Origin: Carboxylicivirga agarovorans | GTDB lineage: Bacteria > Bacteroidota > Bacteroidia > Bacteroidales > Marinilabiliaceae | Assembly (NCBI RefSeq): GCF_050589845.1 | Contig: NZ_JBNGPA010000003.1 | Location: forward strand, 1-64,000 | Length of the DNA stretch: 64,000 nucleotides | Direction of reading: 5' to 3' | Shown: positions 18,177 to 27,740 of the stretch, one piece after another | Position numbering within the stretch: position 1 is the stretch's first letter | Layout of the letters: each line of letters begins with the position of its first letter | Notes under the pieces: generated by a model | Seen by the model: the letters and a program-made list of their open reading frames with translations, nothing else | What the model was told of the DNA's origin: nothing | Databases searched by the model: none | Translations under genes and position numbers: made by a program

Positions 18177-20690
18177 TTATTTAAGTTCCAGTATAACTTC
18201 TGCACTTTTTAAGTTTTTACTCTCAGCCCTTAAGGTGATAGTTCCTTTTTTTAGACCTGCTCTTACGATAGCTAATGCACTTCCGTTGTATAGTGTACGT
18301 TTATTGTCAACATGAAGCTCTTCACTTGTAATATCGCCATTATCCACTGCCACTAAAGTGGCATCACCTGCTATCGAAAAGTGAATCATATCATCAGCAT
18401 GGACTACGGTTCTGCCTTTATCATCTACCGCATAAACCCTTACATGTTGTAAATCCAATCCATCGGCTTCCCAGTTTTCATTGTCAATGCTAAGCTTTAA
18501 TGCTACAGGTTTACCATAAGTCTCTATTTGATGTTCGGCAACTATCTGACCGTTTTTGCGAGCTACGGCTTTTAGCGTTCCAGCTTGGTATTTTATATTT
18601 GGCCAATAGATACGGTTGCGTTTAAATACCCCTTTGCCTTTAAGATGACCAATGTGTACTTTTTTACCACTCCACTTATAATCTGAAGTATCATTTTTCT
18701 GTACTCCCAGCGATTTTCCATTCAGGAACAACTCTACTTCATCAGCATTGGTATAGGTAAATAGATTTACATTAGATCCCTCCGGACGATTCCAGTTCTC
18801 ACTCATTTGGTGCATTCCAAGTGTAACGTCACTCCATTTTTCCAACTCGGCCTCTTTTTCAAACACGCTAATATGCACCACTGGTTCATCATCAAAATAG
18901 CTTTTAATAAAATAGAACTGAGGTTTCTTTTCCAGCGATAAGTCTATCACCGCCCGGGTTCCCCATCCTTTATAAGGCCACACGCCACCTTCTCCAAGGT
19001 ATGCTATAGCTCCCCAATAGGCCAAACCTACCACCTTGTCAAGGTTCATCCCGAAAAAGTTGTACCCTAAATCAAGTGTTTGAGCTTCGCTCTGGTAGAA
19101 AATCATATTGGGATAATCTTTGCCATCTTTTTCAAACATTTCCCATGTGTAGTTGTAACTCACCACATCTGATGCTTTTGCTAATGCAGGAGCATCACTT
19201 TCTGTAAAGCCTTTTTGATTAAATAAGATACCATTAGCTCTCGCAGGATAGTGTCCCACGGTTGTTTTTCGGGTGGGATCCAGTTTTTTTGTCACTGCAT
19301 CCATCTTTTTAAACATGGTCACTCCCCAGTCTTTTTCGCGACAAGTATTAAGCACTTGATGTTTCGTCAATTCATTACCAAGGCTCCACAGTACCACAGA
19401 AGGGTGGTTGCGGTCGCGCTTAACAAATTCAGTCAATTCCCTTTCCCATAAATCGTGAAATTCAGTACGACCTCCAGTCAGGCGTGTGTACCATTTGTCA
19501 AATGCTTCATTCACGACAAGAAAACCATATTTGTCTGCTAAATCTAAAAAGGATTCGGAATAGGGATTGTGTGCCGTACGGATATGATTACATCCCATTT
19601 CTTTTAGCAACTGAAAGCGCTTTTCGATAGCATTGTCGTACACAGCGGCTCCTAAAGCACCCAAGTCATGATGCATATTTACACCCTTAAAAAGTACCTT
19701 TTCCCCATTAAGCAAAAATCCTTGTTCAGGCGTAAACTCAATCTTTCTAATACCAAAATTGTACGTTTGCTTATCAAGTATCTGCTTATCTGATTTTACA
19801 GTAACTTGAGCTGTATAAAGCGTAGGTGACTCACAAGACCATAATTCTGGATTCTTAACATCAAATCTGGACATTACTTTTTTAAGTCCTTGTGCCAAGT
19901 TAAGCTCATTAAGCATACTGCCTAACTCAATACCATTGGGTGCAAATATTTTTGTTTCAAGCACCACATTTTTAGTATCAAGTTCTGTGTTTTCAATTTC
20001 TGTTTGTATGTTTACTATTGCATTTTCAGCAGTGATCTCTGGGGTGGTGATAAACACACCGTGTCTTGCTATAGCAACTGTTTCTTTTAGAACGATGTGT
20101 ACATCACGGTAAATACCACCGCCAGTGTACCAGCGAGCATTGTCTTGCTCCATAGTGCTGGCGCGAACTGCAAATGTATTGGGCTTGTCAAAATTAATAT
20201 ATGGCGTGATGTTGCATTCAAAACCCACATAACCATAATCGGTTTTTCCAATCTTTACGCCATTTAACCACACATCACCAACTAACATAATACCTTCAAA
20301 ATCGGCAAATATGCGCTTACCTTTCCATGCTTGTGGAGCCTCAAATGTTTTGCGGTACCAGCCTGTGCCAATGGGTTTAAAGCCACGAGGTGCATAAGCA
20401 CTTCCTCTGGGATCGCCAGGTGTTTTGCTATTTAGCTTATAATCTTGCTCTTTGGTAATCCAATCTTGCTCTATCTGAAAATCATGAGGCAAGTTGATAT
20501 CCCGCCATTGACTGTCATCAAAATCAGGCTTAGAAGCCTCAGCTATATCGCCGTAGTAGAATTTCCACCCGAAGTTAAACAATTGAGCGCCTGAAACTTT
20601 ATCAACCCCTTTATCAGTACATCCCACCAATAAAACTATTGAAATGCAAAAGAGTAGATATGATACCTGTTTACTTACGTAAGTTGTCAT
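18177..20690 (-). CDS. GH2-family beta-glycosidase (beta-galactosidase/beta-glucuronidase-like), lipoprotein
   Basis: This predicted exo-acting retaining beta-glycosidase has 837 residues and a lipobox ending at Cys24 (VLLVGC). Domains in order are: an N-terminal jelly roll (LPHDF, GTGWYRKTF, GYVGFECNITPY), an immunoglobulin-like domain, a TIM barrel (FKGVNMHHDLGALG, IRTAHNPYSESFLDL) and C-terminal beta domains. The acid/base Glu is probably in WSLGNELTKH (about residue 440) and the nucleophile in FYQSEAQT (about 535). The family includes galactosidases, glucuronidases and others, and the PUL context does not settle which; a uronic acid or galactose side residue on a rhamnose backbone is possible. 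It is separated by 4 bp from the upstream sulfatase gene. Confidence 0.9.
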   Translation of the reverse strand: MTTYVSKQVSYLLFCISIVLLVGCTDKGVDKVSGAQLFNFGWKFYYGDIAEASKPDFDDSQWRDINLPHDFQIEQDWITKEQDYKLNSKTPGDPRGSAYAPRGFKPIGTGWYRKTFEAPQAWKGKRIFADFEGIMLVGDVWLNGVKIGKTDYGYVGFECNITPYINFDKPNTFAVRASTMEQDNARWYTGGGIYRDVHIVLKETVAIARHGVFITTPEITAENAIVNIQTEIENTELDTKNVVLETKIFAPNGIELGSMLNELNLAQGLKKVMSRFDVKNPELWSCESPTLYTAQVTVKSDKQILDKQTYNFGIRKIEFTPEQGFLLNGEKVLFKGVNMHHDLGALGAAVYDNAIEKRFQLLKEMGCNHIRTAHNPYSESFLDLADKYGFLVVNEAFDKWYTRLTGGRTEFHDLWERELTEFVKRDRNHPSVVLWSLGNELTKHQVLNTCREKDWGVTMFKKMDAVTKKLDPTRKTTVGHYPARANGILFNQKGFTESDAPALAKASDVVSYNYTWEMFEKDGKDYPNMIFYQSEAQTLDLGYNFFGMNLDKVVGLAYWGAIAYLGEGGVWPYKGWGTRAVIDLSLEKKPQFYFIKSYFDDEPVVHISVFEKEAELEKWSDVTLGMHQMSENWNRPEGSNVNLFTYTNADEVELFLNGKSLGVQKNDTSDYKWSGKKVHIGHLKGKGVFKRNRIYWPNIKYQAGTLKAVARKNGQIVAEHQIETYGKPVALKLSIDNENWEADGLDLQHVRVYAVDDKGRTVVHADDMIHFSIAGDATLVAVDNGDITSEELHVDNKRTLYNGSALAIVRAGLKKGTITLRAESKNLKSAEVILELK

Positions 20691-20694
20691 TATG

Positions 20695-22236
20695 TTATTT
20701 TAAATCTAATTTCTGTACTTTTGAATATTTTTCTCCTCGGATAGCTTTAAAGGACTCTAACATCTCCTTCAGTTTTTCAGGGTGACTATTGGCTAAATTA
20801 TTTTGCTGCGCGATATCTTCTCTCAAATTATACAATTGATAAACATTGTCATTACCCGTTTCAATATTGACATACTTATTAATTTTATTGCCATTATAGG
20901 GGGGAATAATTATCCAATCACCTTTTCTCAATGCCGTTCTAGTATTAGCTTCTATCACTAACTCTTCCCGACCATTAGAACTTCTACCTAAAAGCACTTC
21001 AATTAGTTCGTGACTGTCAGTATTCGACTCTTCTGTCCCTAATAACTTTGCTAATGAAGCCAATAAATCCATCTGACATACCAGGGCATTTGACTCTCCC
21101 GGTTCAATGGTACCTTTCCAGTAGGTAATAAATGGCACTCGTGCACCAGCTTCAAATAGACTATATTTTCCTCCACGTAAAGGTCCTGCAGGCATATGTT
21201 TACCTAGTTTTTCTACCGCATCATCATAATATCCATCGTTTAAAACAGGACCATTGTCACTTGAAAATACAATCAAGGTATTTTCAAGAATTCCTTCCCT
21301 TTCAAGTGTTTTTATAAACTCACCTATACACCAATCTGCTTCCAGAATAACATCTCCGCGTGGGCCCATACCTGATTTCCCAACAAAACGCGGATGCGGT
21401 GTTCGGGGTACATGGGGTTGTTGCATGGCATAATACAAAAAGAAAGGTTTGTCTTTGTGCGATTTCACATAGTCCTGTGCTTTATCCAGAAAATGGTCGG
21501 CCATATCTACGTCGCTCCACTTAGCCGCTTCGCCCCCTTTCATATAGCCAATGCGGGGTACTCCATTCACAATGGTTGCATTGTGCCCATGGTGCCACAT
21601 CATATCGCATAATTCAGGATTGTCCTTTCCTGTTGGCTGACCTTCAAAGTTTTTATTGTAATCCACTTCAATCGGATCATTGGGGTCCAGTCCTTCAACC
21701 AAACCATCCTTTAAATAAACGGTTGGTACACGATCCTGTGTGGCAGCCATGTAATAGGCATAATCAAAACCTACTTCGTTTGGGCCTGGTGATACTGCTT
21801 TATTCCAATCTACATGGCCGGTGCCTAGACCAAGATGCCATTTACCAACCAAAGCAGTTTGGTACCCCTGTGCCTTTAACATTTTTGGCAAAGTAACCTG
21901 TGCGGTATCGATAATAAGAGGGGCTGTTCCAGGTAAGATTTGAGCCCTTTTATTCCGCCAAGGATACACTCCTGTCAATAAAGCGTAACGACTAGGTGTA
22001 CAAGTCGCTGATGATGCGTAACCATTAGTAAACCTAATACCTCCATTAGCTAGGGCATCTATATTTGGGGTCTGTAATTCAGTAGCTCCATAACAGCTTA
22101 AATCACCATAGCCCAAATCATCAAGGTAAATAACTACCACATTGGGTTTAGTCCCCTCATTTTGTGTTGCAGTGTTGCAGGCAGAAAGTAAAACTGTACA
22201 TACAACAACTAAACTTATAAAAATATTTTTTCCCAT
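20695..22236 (-). CDS. Sulfatase (formylglycine-dependent, S1 type), lipoprotein
   Basis: This 513-residue sulfatase has a lipobox at Cys20 (LLSAC), the early metal-binding LDDLGYGDL, and the formylglycine motif C79-T-P-S-R83 followed by LLTGVYPWR. GKWHLG, QQPHVPRTPHPRFV and FSSDNGP are further conserved segments. It is the usual length for the family, unlike the longer sulfatase at 6867-9242, and the two are clearly different subfamilies, so they probably attack different sulfate positions. It is the first enzyme gene after SusC/SusD. Activity requires a maturation enzyme (anSME or FGE) encoded elsewhere, as none is in the window. Confidence 0.93.
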   Translation of the reverse strand: MGKNIFISLVVVCTVLLSACNTATQNEGTKPNVVVIYLDDLGYGDLSCYGATELQTPNIDALANGGIRFTNGYASSATCTPSRYALLTGVYPWRNKRAQILPGTAPLIIDTAQVTLPKMLKAQGYQTALVGKWHLGLGTGHVDWNKAVSPGPNEVGFDYAYYMAATQDRVPTVYLKDGLVEGLDPNDPIEVDYNKNFEGQPTGKDNPELCDMMWHHGHNATIVNGVPRIGYMKGGEAAKWSDVDMADHFLDKAQDYVKSHKDKPFFLYYAMQQPHVPRTPHPRFVGKSGMGPRGDVILEADWCIGEFIKTLEREGILENTLIVFSSDNGPVLNDGYYDDAVEKLGKHMPAGPLRGGKYSLFEAGARVPFITYWKGTIEPGESNALVCQMDLLASLAKLLGTEESNTDSHELIEVLLGRSSNGREELVIEANTRTALRKGDWIIIPPYNGNKINKYVNIETGNDNVYQLYNLREDIAQQNNLANSHPEKLKEMLESFKAIRGEKYSKVQKLDLK

Positions 22237-22254
22237 TATTGTATCTTTATATCG

Positions 22255-22340
22255 AATTAATCTTCACACTGATTTTATTTTTCCCCGAGAAAAGGTCTAA
22301 AACCAACTTCCTGATTAGGGAATAACATCGCATGTGTTTT
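22255..22340 (-). pseudogene. Possible relic C-terminus of a fourth paralogue of the unassigned family
   Basis: In the 118-bp gap between SusD and the sulfatase, the minus strand reads QEVGFRPFLGEK, then after a one-base shift NKISVKIN. Paralogue A ends TEVQFRPTDGDNNKISVNINK, so order and spacing match. Only about 25 codons remain. It may be the scar of a deleted fourth copy; chance similarity cannot be excluded. Confidence 0.35.
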
Positions 22341-22354
22341 TTCGTGAGCAATCT

Positions 22355-24148
22355 CTAATATCCTGGATTTTCGATCAGATTAGGATTAATTCCGGTTCTT
22401 GCTATTGTAATTGGCAGATAATAGTTTTGTTCGTAAAAGGCAGGAATATTATTCTCTCCATCTACATTTTCTATAACCATTAGTTCTAGCTTACCAGTTG
22501 CATAATCATAAATATGTCTTAAACCCGAAAATGTTCTTGATAATTCATTTTCAGCAGTTCTCCAGCGGCGTAAATCCCAATAACGATGCCCCTCAAAAGC
22601 TAATTCAACTTTTCGTTCGTGACGAATTGCTTCAAGAGTTATCGGTTTGCCCATCGATTGAAGTGTGGCAATACCTGCACGTGCCCTAATTTCATCAACA
22701 GCCCAAAGTGCTTCATCCATCTCGCCTCCCAATTCAAATGCAGCTTCGGCATAATTAAGAAGCACCTCGCCATAGCGAAACATAATAAAAGCTTGATCAG
22801 AAGTACCTCTAGCTGTCATTACATCATGTCCTTCTTTCAGGTATTTTTTCACCCCAAAACCTGTTCCATTTGAGGTACGTTGATTACCATTAGCCAACAC
22901 CCCTTCGTAGGAACCTGAGGTAATCAAACTCCCATCCAAAGCACGTACGCCGTAATGCCAATCAATTGGAGCACCATTCCATAGTGTATTCATGGTATAA
23001 ATAGAGGCAAAAAAACGAGGGTCTTTATTTTTCCAAAGCAAATCAGTTGTCCACAAATGACCATTTATTTCAGTGGTATCTAGTTTACCCGGAGTTCCGT
23101 CAAGGTATTCAAACTCTTCGACCATTTCGAGATAAACGCCATCTTGATTACCACCACCCCAAGCATTAGGTAGTGGGGTTTGCATAAAATCGTATGCCCA
23201 ACCATTTCCACCATCTCCTTTATTTAGAGAGTTGTGTTGTTTTACAAACATCACCTCTTTATTTTTAGTCAGGAATAAAGTTTGAAAATTCACAGCTTTA
23301 TCCTCTTGCTCATCGTATAGTTCAAAGTTGTCACTCTTAATAATGTCATAAGCGGCATCGTAAGCCATTTGATAGTATTCTGAAGCTTTTGCATTATCTA
23401 TTCCAACTAACCCCTCAAGTTTTATTGTACCGTATTTGGCAATACTAGCAGCATAAAGCGCAGCACGACAACGCAAAGCTAAGGCTACATATTGGGTAGG
23501 TCTTCCATAATCATCTTTTGAATTGGCTTCCGGTAAGTCGTTTTTTATGGCAGCCATCTCTGAAAGAATAAAATCATACACATCTTGTTCTTTGTCTCGC
23601 TCCACATAAATACCTTCATCATCTATACCTTTGGCTTCTGTAATTATTGGCACGCCACCATAGCGCTTAACTAAATAGAAATAATTGAATGCTCGAAGGA
23701 AACGCGCTTCTGCACTGCGTTGTACTCTAAAATTTTCATTTACTGGAGCCGTCTTTATTTTTTCTATAAAAATATTAAGCGCACGGTTGATGACATAGGC
23801 CTGTTCCCACCATTCTAAAAGTCCTCCAGTGACATTTAATGTCCCATATTTTTTTTGCATTCCTAACCCTTTCCACCAGTTAGCTTTGCATTCGTCACTT
23901 ACATTGTTGACTACATAAGGCGCAAACCACAGTTCTCCGTTACCACTATGGTCATCCCCTCCCGTTTCGTTGGAAAATACATACATTTGGGCATACTGCT
24001 CAGTGAGGTAGGCATCAATTAGCACTTCGTCTTCCCACACAACGGCGTCAGACATAATATCGAGCGGTTGTTTATCTAATATATCTTCACAAGAAGTTAA
24101 GATGTGAATGGATATAATAAACAGAAATATTTTATATAGATTATTCAT
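22355..24148 (-). CDS. SusD/RagB-family glycan-binding outer-membrane lipoprotein
   Basis: It forms the lid of a SusCD glycan importer and binds oligosaccharide at the cell surface. The 597-residue protein has its lipobox at Cys20 (HILTSC) and the typical start CEDILDKQPLD. Family features follow: TPR-like helices with EARFLRAFNYFYLVKRYGGVPII and, near the C-terminus, RYGEVLLNYAEAAFELG, IRHERKVELAFEGHRYWDLRRW and NLIENPGY. It is encoded 27 bp after SusC in the same direction. The ligand is expected to be the sulfated glycan attacked by the downstream enzymes. Confidence 0.96.
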   Translation of the reverse strand: MNNLYKIFLFIISIHILTSCEDILDKQPLDIMSDAVVWEDEVLIDAYLTEQYAQMYVFSNETGGDDHSGNGELWFAPYVVNNVSDECKANWWKGLGMQKKYGTLNVTGGLLEWWEQAYVINRALNIFIEKIKTAPVNENFRVQRSAEARFLRAFNYFYLVKRYGGVPIITEAKGIDDEGIYVERDKEQDVYDFILSEMAAIKNDLPEANSKDDYGRPTQYVALALRCRAALYAASIAKYGTIKLEGLVGIDNAKASEYYQMAYDAAYDIIKSDNFELYDEQEDKAVNFQTLFLTKNKEVMFVKQHNSLNKGDGGNGWAYDFMQTPLPNAWGGGNQDGVYLEMVEEFEYLDGTPGKLDTTEINGHLWTTDLLWKNKDPRFFASIYTMNTLWNGAPIDWHYGVRALDGSLITSGSYEGVLANGNQRTSNGTGFGVKKYLKEGHDVMTARGTSDQAFIMFRYGEVLLNYAEAAFELGGEMDEALWAVDEIRARAGIATLQSMGKPITLEAIRHERKVELAFEGHRYWDLRRWRTAENELSRTFSGLRHIYDYATGKLELMVIENVDGENNIPAFYEQNYYLPITIARTGINPNLIENPGY

Positions 24149-24175
24149 CTTATTTGTTTTATAGAGGTATTAAAC

Positions 24176-27100
24176 TTAGAATGAAAGATTCAGACCTAAT
24201 GAGAGTGTCTTCTGCTGAGGATAATACATGCCAGAACCGCCACTTGGTGCTTCCGGGTCAGTATTGTATTTGTTCATTGAACTAAATGTGAGCAGATTGG
24301 TCCCTGAAAAGTAAATTCGGGCTTGTCGAAAATTAATTCTATTCAACCACCTTTCGGGAAGGTTGTAGCCCAAACTAAAAACTTTCAGTCTTAAATAACC
24401 CGCTTCCTTATAAAAGTAATCTGAAGTAGTGTTGTTGGTAGCAGCACCACCATAGCGAGGCACCAAAGCATATCTGTCATTATTCTCAGGTGTCCAACGA
24501 TTATCATAAGCCTCAACAGAGTAAGGGTGTAATTTTATCCAAGTATAATACCCCCATGCCCCCTGAAATCGGGCAGACATATCAAAGTTTTTGTAGTTAA
24601 GATTGATATTAGTTCCCATCATCCAATTGGGCGTAGTACCCTTACCTATTTCTACCTGATCTCTCCAATCCAGAAATCCATCCTGATTTACATCAACGTA
24701 GCGAACATCTCCAGGGTTCAGTGTGATATTGCCTTGTTGGTCTTGATCAAAAAGCAGGTTATCTATCTCCTCTTGTGAGGTAAATAGTCCGTTGGAGATA
24801 TAACCAAAAGCTCTATCAGTCCACTGTCCTGACTTGCCATAAACTCTTTTTTGGTCTTCATCTTCGTAATCCGGTTCTTCGAAATGATCCCATTTAGCTC
24901 GCGACCACGATACGTTGGCATTGACATCCCACCTAAAATCACCTAAATTACTCGCATTACCCAACATTAGCTCAAAACCTCTATTATTTTGACTATTGAT
25001 ATTTTCCTGCGGTAATTCCGCTCCCAGTGTAGAGGGTAAAGATGCCAACCTTGTGGCAGGAATTCCATCTCTGGTTCTGTAAAACACATCGAATTCACCG
25101 TAGAGTTTTCTTTGCATTAATGAGAAATCCATACCCAAATTATAAATGGTCATCTCCTCCCAAGTTAAATATGGATTGGCCAAGCCTGTAGATACAATTC
25201 CTTGTTGTGGATCTTCTCCAAGTATATAACTGCTATTAAAAGCGTATCCCGAGAGGTACTGAAAGTTACCCACTCCGTCGTTTCCCATTTCACCATAACT
25301 GACTCTCATCTTCAGGTTATCTAGATAATCGACGTTTTCCAGGAAACCCTCTTCACTTATTCGCCATCCCATCGATACACTAGGAAAAAAACCCCACCTT
25401 TCCTCAGAGGAAAATTTTGCCGAAGCATCTGCCCTCAAGATAGCCTCTAGCAGGTATTTATCCTTGTAAGCATAGTTTATTCGCCCCACAATACTAGATC
25501 GTCCCATTTCTGTGGCAGAACCACTATTAGTCATATTAACGGTACTACCTGCATAGAGGTATGGAATGGAGGCTGATAGGTAATCTCTACGAGCAGCACC
25601 AATATTATCAGTACTATAATCAATAAATTCGCTAAGTAACAAACCCTTCACTTTGTGATCTTGAGCAAAGGTTCTATCATAATTCAAAGAGAATTGTCCA
25701 GTTGTTGTTCTGGACCTACCTCTGCTTTCATTTAGATTGGGTGCTGAACCACCCATTGTACCGTTTAATATGTACGTTTCTGTTAACGGTTCATAAAGAA
25801 AGAACTCGACAGGCGTTAAAAATACTTTTCGCGTACGGTAAGATTGAATTGTATTGACAAATGCCCTTGCTTTTAAACCTTTAATAAGTTTACTAAAGTC
25901 ATAATTTATCGACAGGGTACCTTTCAGTACATGATTTTCAGTATCATTGGTTCCTATCAAATCAGCATTAGTACTAATATGAGCACCTCCATTCCCACCA
26001 CCATAGGATATTTTTGAAGGATCCGGCAATTCTGATGGATAAATGGGCAAGGTAGACCATAGGTGCTGCCACGCAGACCCCCCCGTATTACCTTGACTTA
26101 CATACGGATATAATCGATCTTCATATATACTGGCAAAATCCAACTGTATGGACAGGTCATCGCTAATCTGTGCATCTATGTTAGATTGAATATTGAAACG
26201 TTTAAACGTTCCACCACTCTTCTTCCACATGCTCTCTTGCTCAGTGTACCCTACTAAACCATAGTATTTTATTTTCTCACTACCACCTTTGACTGATAAA
26301 TTATATTGCTGCTGAGGAGCCCAGTCTCTTACCAGATAATCAAACCAATCCGTATTGGGATACAGGTATGGGTCAGCTTCTTCATAATATTTTTGAATTT
26401 CTGTCAAGGTATAAGGTACCGTCTCTGCAGGCTTGCCTGATTGTAGATGTGTCTCAGACATCAATTCGGCATATTGACCAGAACTGACCATTTGCGGCAT
26501 TGTGGTAATGCCCTGAAATGTCATAGCGGCATTGAGCGAAATAACCGGCTTATCATTATTCCCTCGCTTAGTGGTTACAAGAATAACACCATTACCTGCA
26601 CGAGAACCATAGATAGCCGCTGATCCGTCTTTAAGTATACTAATGGACTCTATTGAGTTAGGATCCAGCTGATTTATGTCTGCTTCCACACCATCTACAA
26701 TTACTAAGGCATTTCCAAAACCTCGTATGCTTAGATTAGCCGCATCCTGACCAGGTTGTCCACTAGTTTGATGCACAATTAATCCTGGTAGTGTTCCTGC
26801 CAGAGCGTTGGAAGGGTTAGCTACTGGCGCCATGGTTATTTGTTTACTTGCTACTTTGGAAATTGCTCCGGTAATCGAAGCTTTGCGTTGCGCGCCATAA
26901 CCAACTGCAACTACTTCGTCTAATCCAATAGCATCGGGCATCATTTTTACATCAATTCTCAGTTGATTACCTACAAGAAACTCCTGCATAGACATACCTA
27001 TAAATGAGAATTGCAAAGAAGCATTAGACGGAACATCTGAAATAGTATAGTTACCATCCATATCTGTTATTGTACCGGTAGTTGTACCTTTTACAATCAC

Positions 27101-27574
27101 ACTAACACCAGGGAGAGGTTCCCCAAGATCGTCGGTTATACTGCCTGTGATGGTTTTTTTTGTTATTTGCCCATTAGCAGCATTTTGTTCGCTATCAATT
27201 TGATCCTTACTTTTCTTAATAATTGTAATTTGTCGCTTATTTATTTTGTAAGAATTGTTTGTGCCCTTAAAAACTTGTTCTAAAACAGCATTAATATCAC
27301 CATTTTGTACATTTACAATTACTTTGCGATTTAAATCCACCACCTTGTCGTTGTAAATAAATACATAATTGCCGCTTTTTTCAATCTCCTGAAAAACTTG
27401 CTTAACAGATACGTTGTCTAGTTTTAGGTTAATACTTGACTGTTGTGCGTAAATGTTCTGCATAGAGGATACTGTTGTTATCGCCACCAGCAAGAGAAAT
27501 GCGAACTTCTTTTTCAAGCTCCAACAGGTAACTTTTCTATCCAAAAAGTTCCTAACTACTCGATTCTTTTTCAT
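24176..27574 (-). CDS. SusC-type TonB-dependent outer-membrane transporter with STN domain
   Basis: This protein imports oligosaccharides across the outer membrane using TonB energy. At 1132 residues it has a signal peptide, an STN signalling domain (about residues 47-117, LKLDNVSVKQVFQEIEKSG), a carboxypeptidase-D-like domain (about 140-215, GSITDDLGEPLPGVSV and GTTTGTITDMDGNYTI), a plug with the SusC signature VVAVGYGAQRKASITGAI, and a long beta-barrel. The STN domain in this class contacts a FecR-type anti-sigma factor, and exactly such a gene lies next upstream. That makes this a PUL under sigma/anti-sigma trans-envelope control rather than a hybrid two-component system. Confidence 0.97.
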   Translation of the reverse strand: MKKNRVVRNFLDRKVTCWSLKKKFAFLLLVAITTVSSMQNIYAQQSSINLKLDNVSVKQVFQEIEKSGNYVFIYNDKVVDLNRKVIVNVQNGDINAVLEQVFKGTNNSYKINKRQITIIKKSKDQIDSEQNAANGQITKKTITGSITDDLGEPLPGVSVIVKGTTTGTITDMDGNYTISDVPSNASLQFSFIGMSMQEFLVGNQLRIDVKMMPDAIGLDEVVAVGYGAQRKASITGAISKVASKQITMAPVANPSNALAGTLPGLIVHQTSGQPGQDAANLSIRGFGNALVIVDGVEADINQLDPNSIESISILKDGSAAIYGSRAGNGVILVTTKRGNNDKPVISLNAAMTFQGITTMPQMVSSGQYAELMSETHLQSGKPAETVPYTLTEIQKYYEEADPYLYPNTDWFDYLVRDWAPQQQYNLSVKGGSEKIKYYGLVGYTEQESMWKKSGGTFKRFNIQSNIDAQISDDLSIQLDFASIYEDRLYPYVSQGNTGGSAWQHLWSTLPIYPSELPDPSKISYGGGNGGAHISTNADLIGTNDTENHVLKGTLSINYDFSKLIKGLKARAFVNTIQSYRTRKVFLTPVEFFLYEPLTETYILNGTMGGSAPNLNESRGRSRTTTGQFSLNYDRTFAQDHKVKGLLLSEFIDYSTDNIGAARRDYLSASIPYLYAGSTVNMTNSGSATEMGRSSIVGRINYAYKDKYLLEAILRADASAKFSSEERWGFFPSVSMGWRISEEGFLENVDYLDNLKMRVSYGEMGNDGVGNFQYLSGYAFNSSYILGEDPQQGIVSTGLANPYLTWEEMTIYNLGMDFSLMQRKLYGEFDVFYRTRDGIPATRLASLPSTLGAELPQENINSQNNRGFELMLGNASNLGDFRWDVNANVSWSRAKWDHFEEPDYEDEDQKRVYGKSGQWTDRAFGYISNGLFTSQEEIDNLLFDQDQQGNITLNPGDVRYVDVNQDGFLDWRDQVEIGKGTTPNWMMGTNINLNYKNFDMSARFQGAWGYYTWIKLHPYSVEAYDNRWTPENNDRYALVPRYGGAATNNTTSDYFYKEAGYLRLKVFSLGYNLPERWLNRINFRQARIYFSGTNLLTFSSMNKYNTDPEAPSGGSGMYYPQQKTLSLGLNLSF

Positions 27575-27740
27575 AAATTTGGATTCCTTAAATTGAATAT
27601 TTAATGATATTTAATTGTTAAACCGGGGGCGAGCAGGCCTTCGGTTTTTTTATGCTTTTCTAATTACTTTATCTAACACTATTGCACACCAATCCCATCC
27701 TGCCATTAGCTGGTTATACAAATAAACTATTAAACTGTCG

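Noticed and set aside
27620..27647. AAACCG/CGGTTT hairpin with T-run between FecR and SusC genes
   Set aside because: The T-run is on the plus strand, where no gene ends; on the coding strand it has no terminator features.
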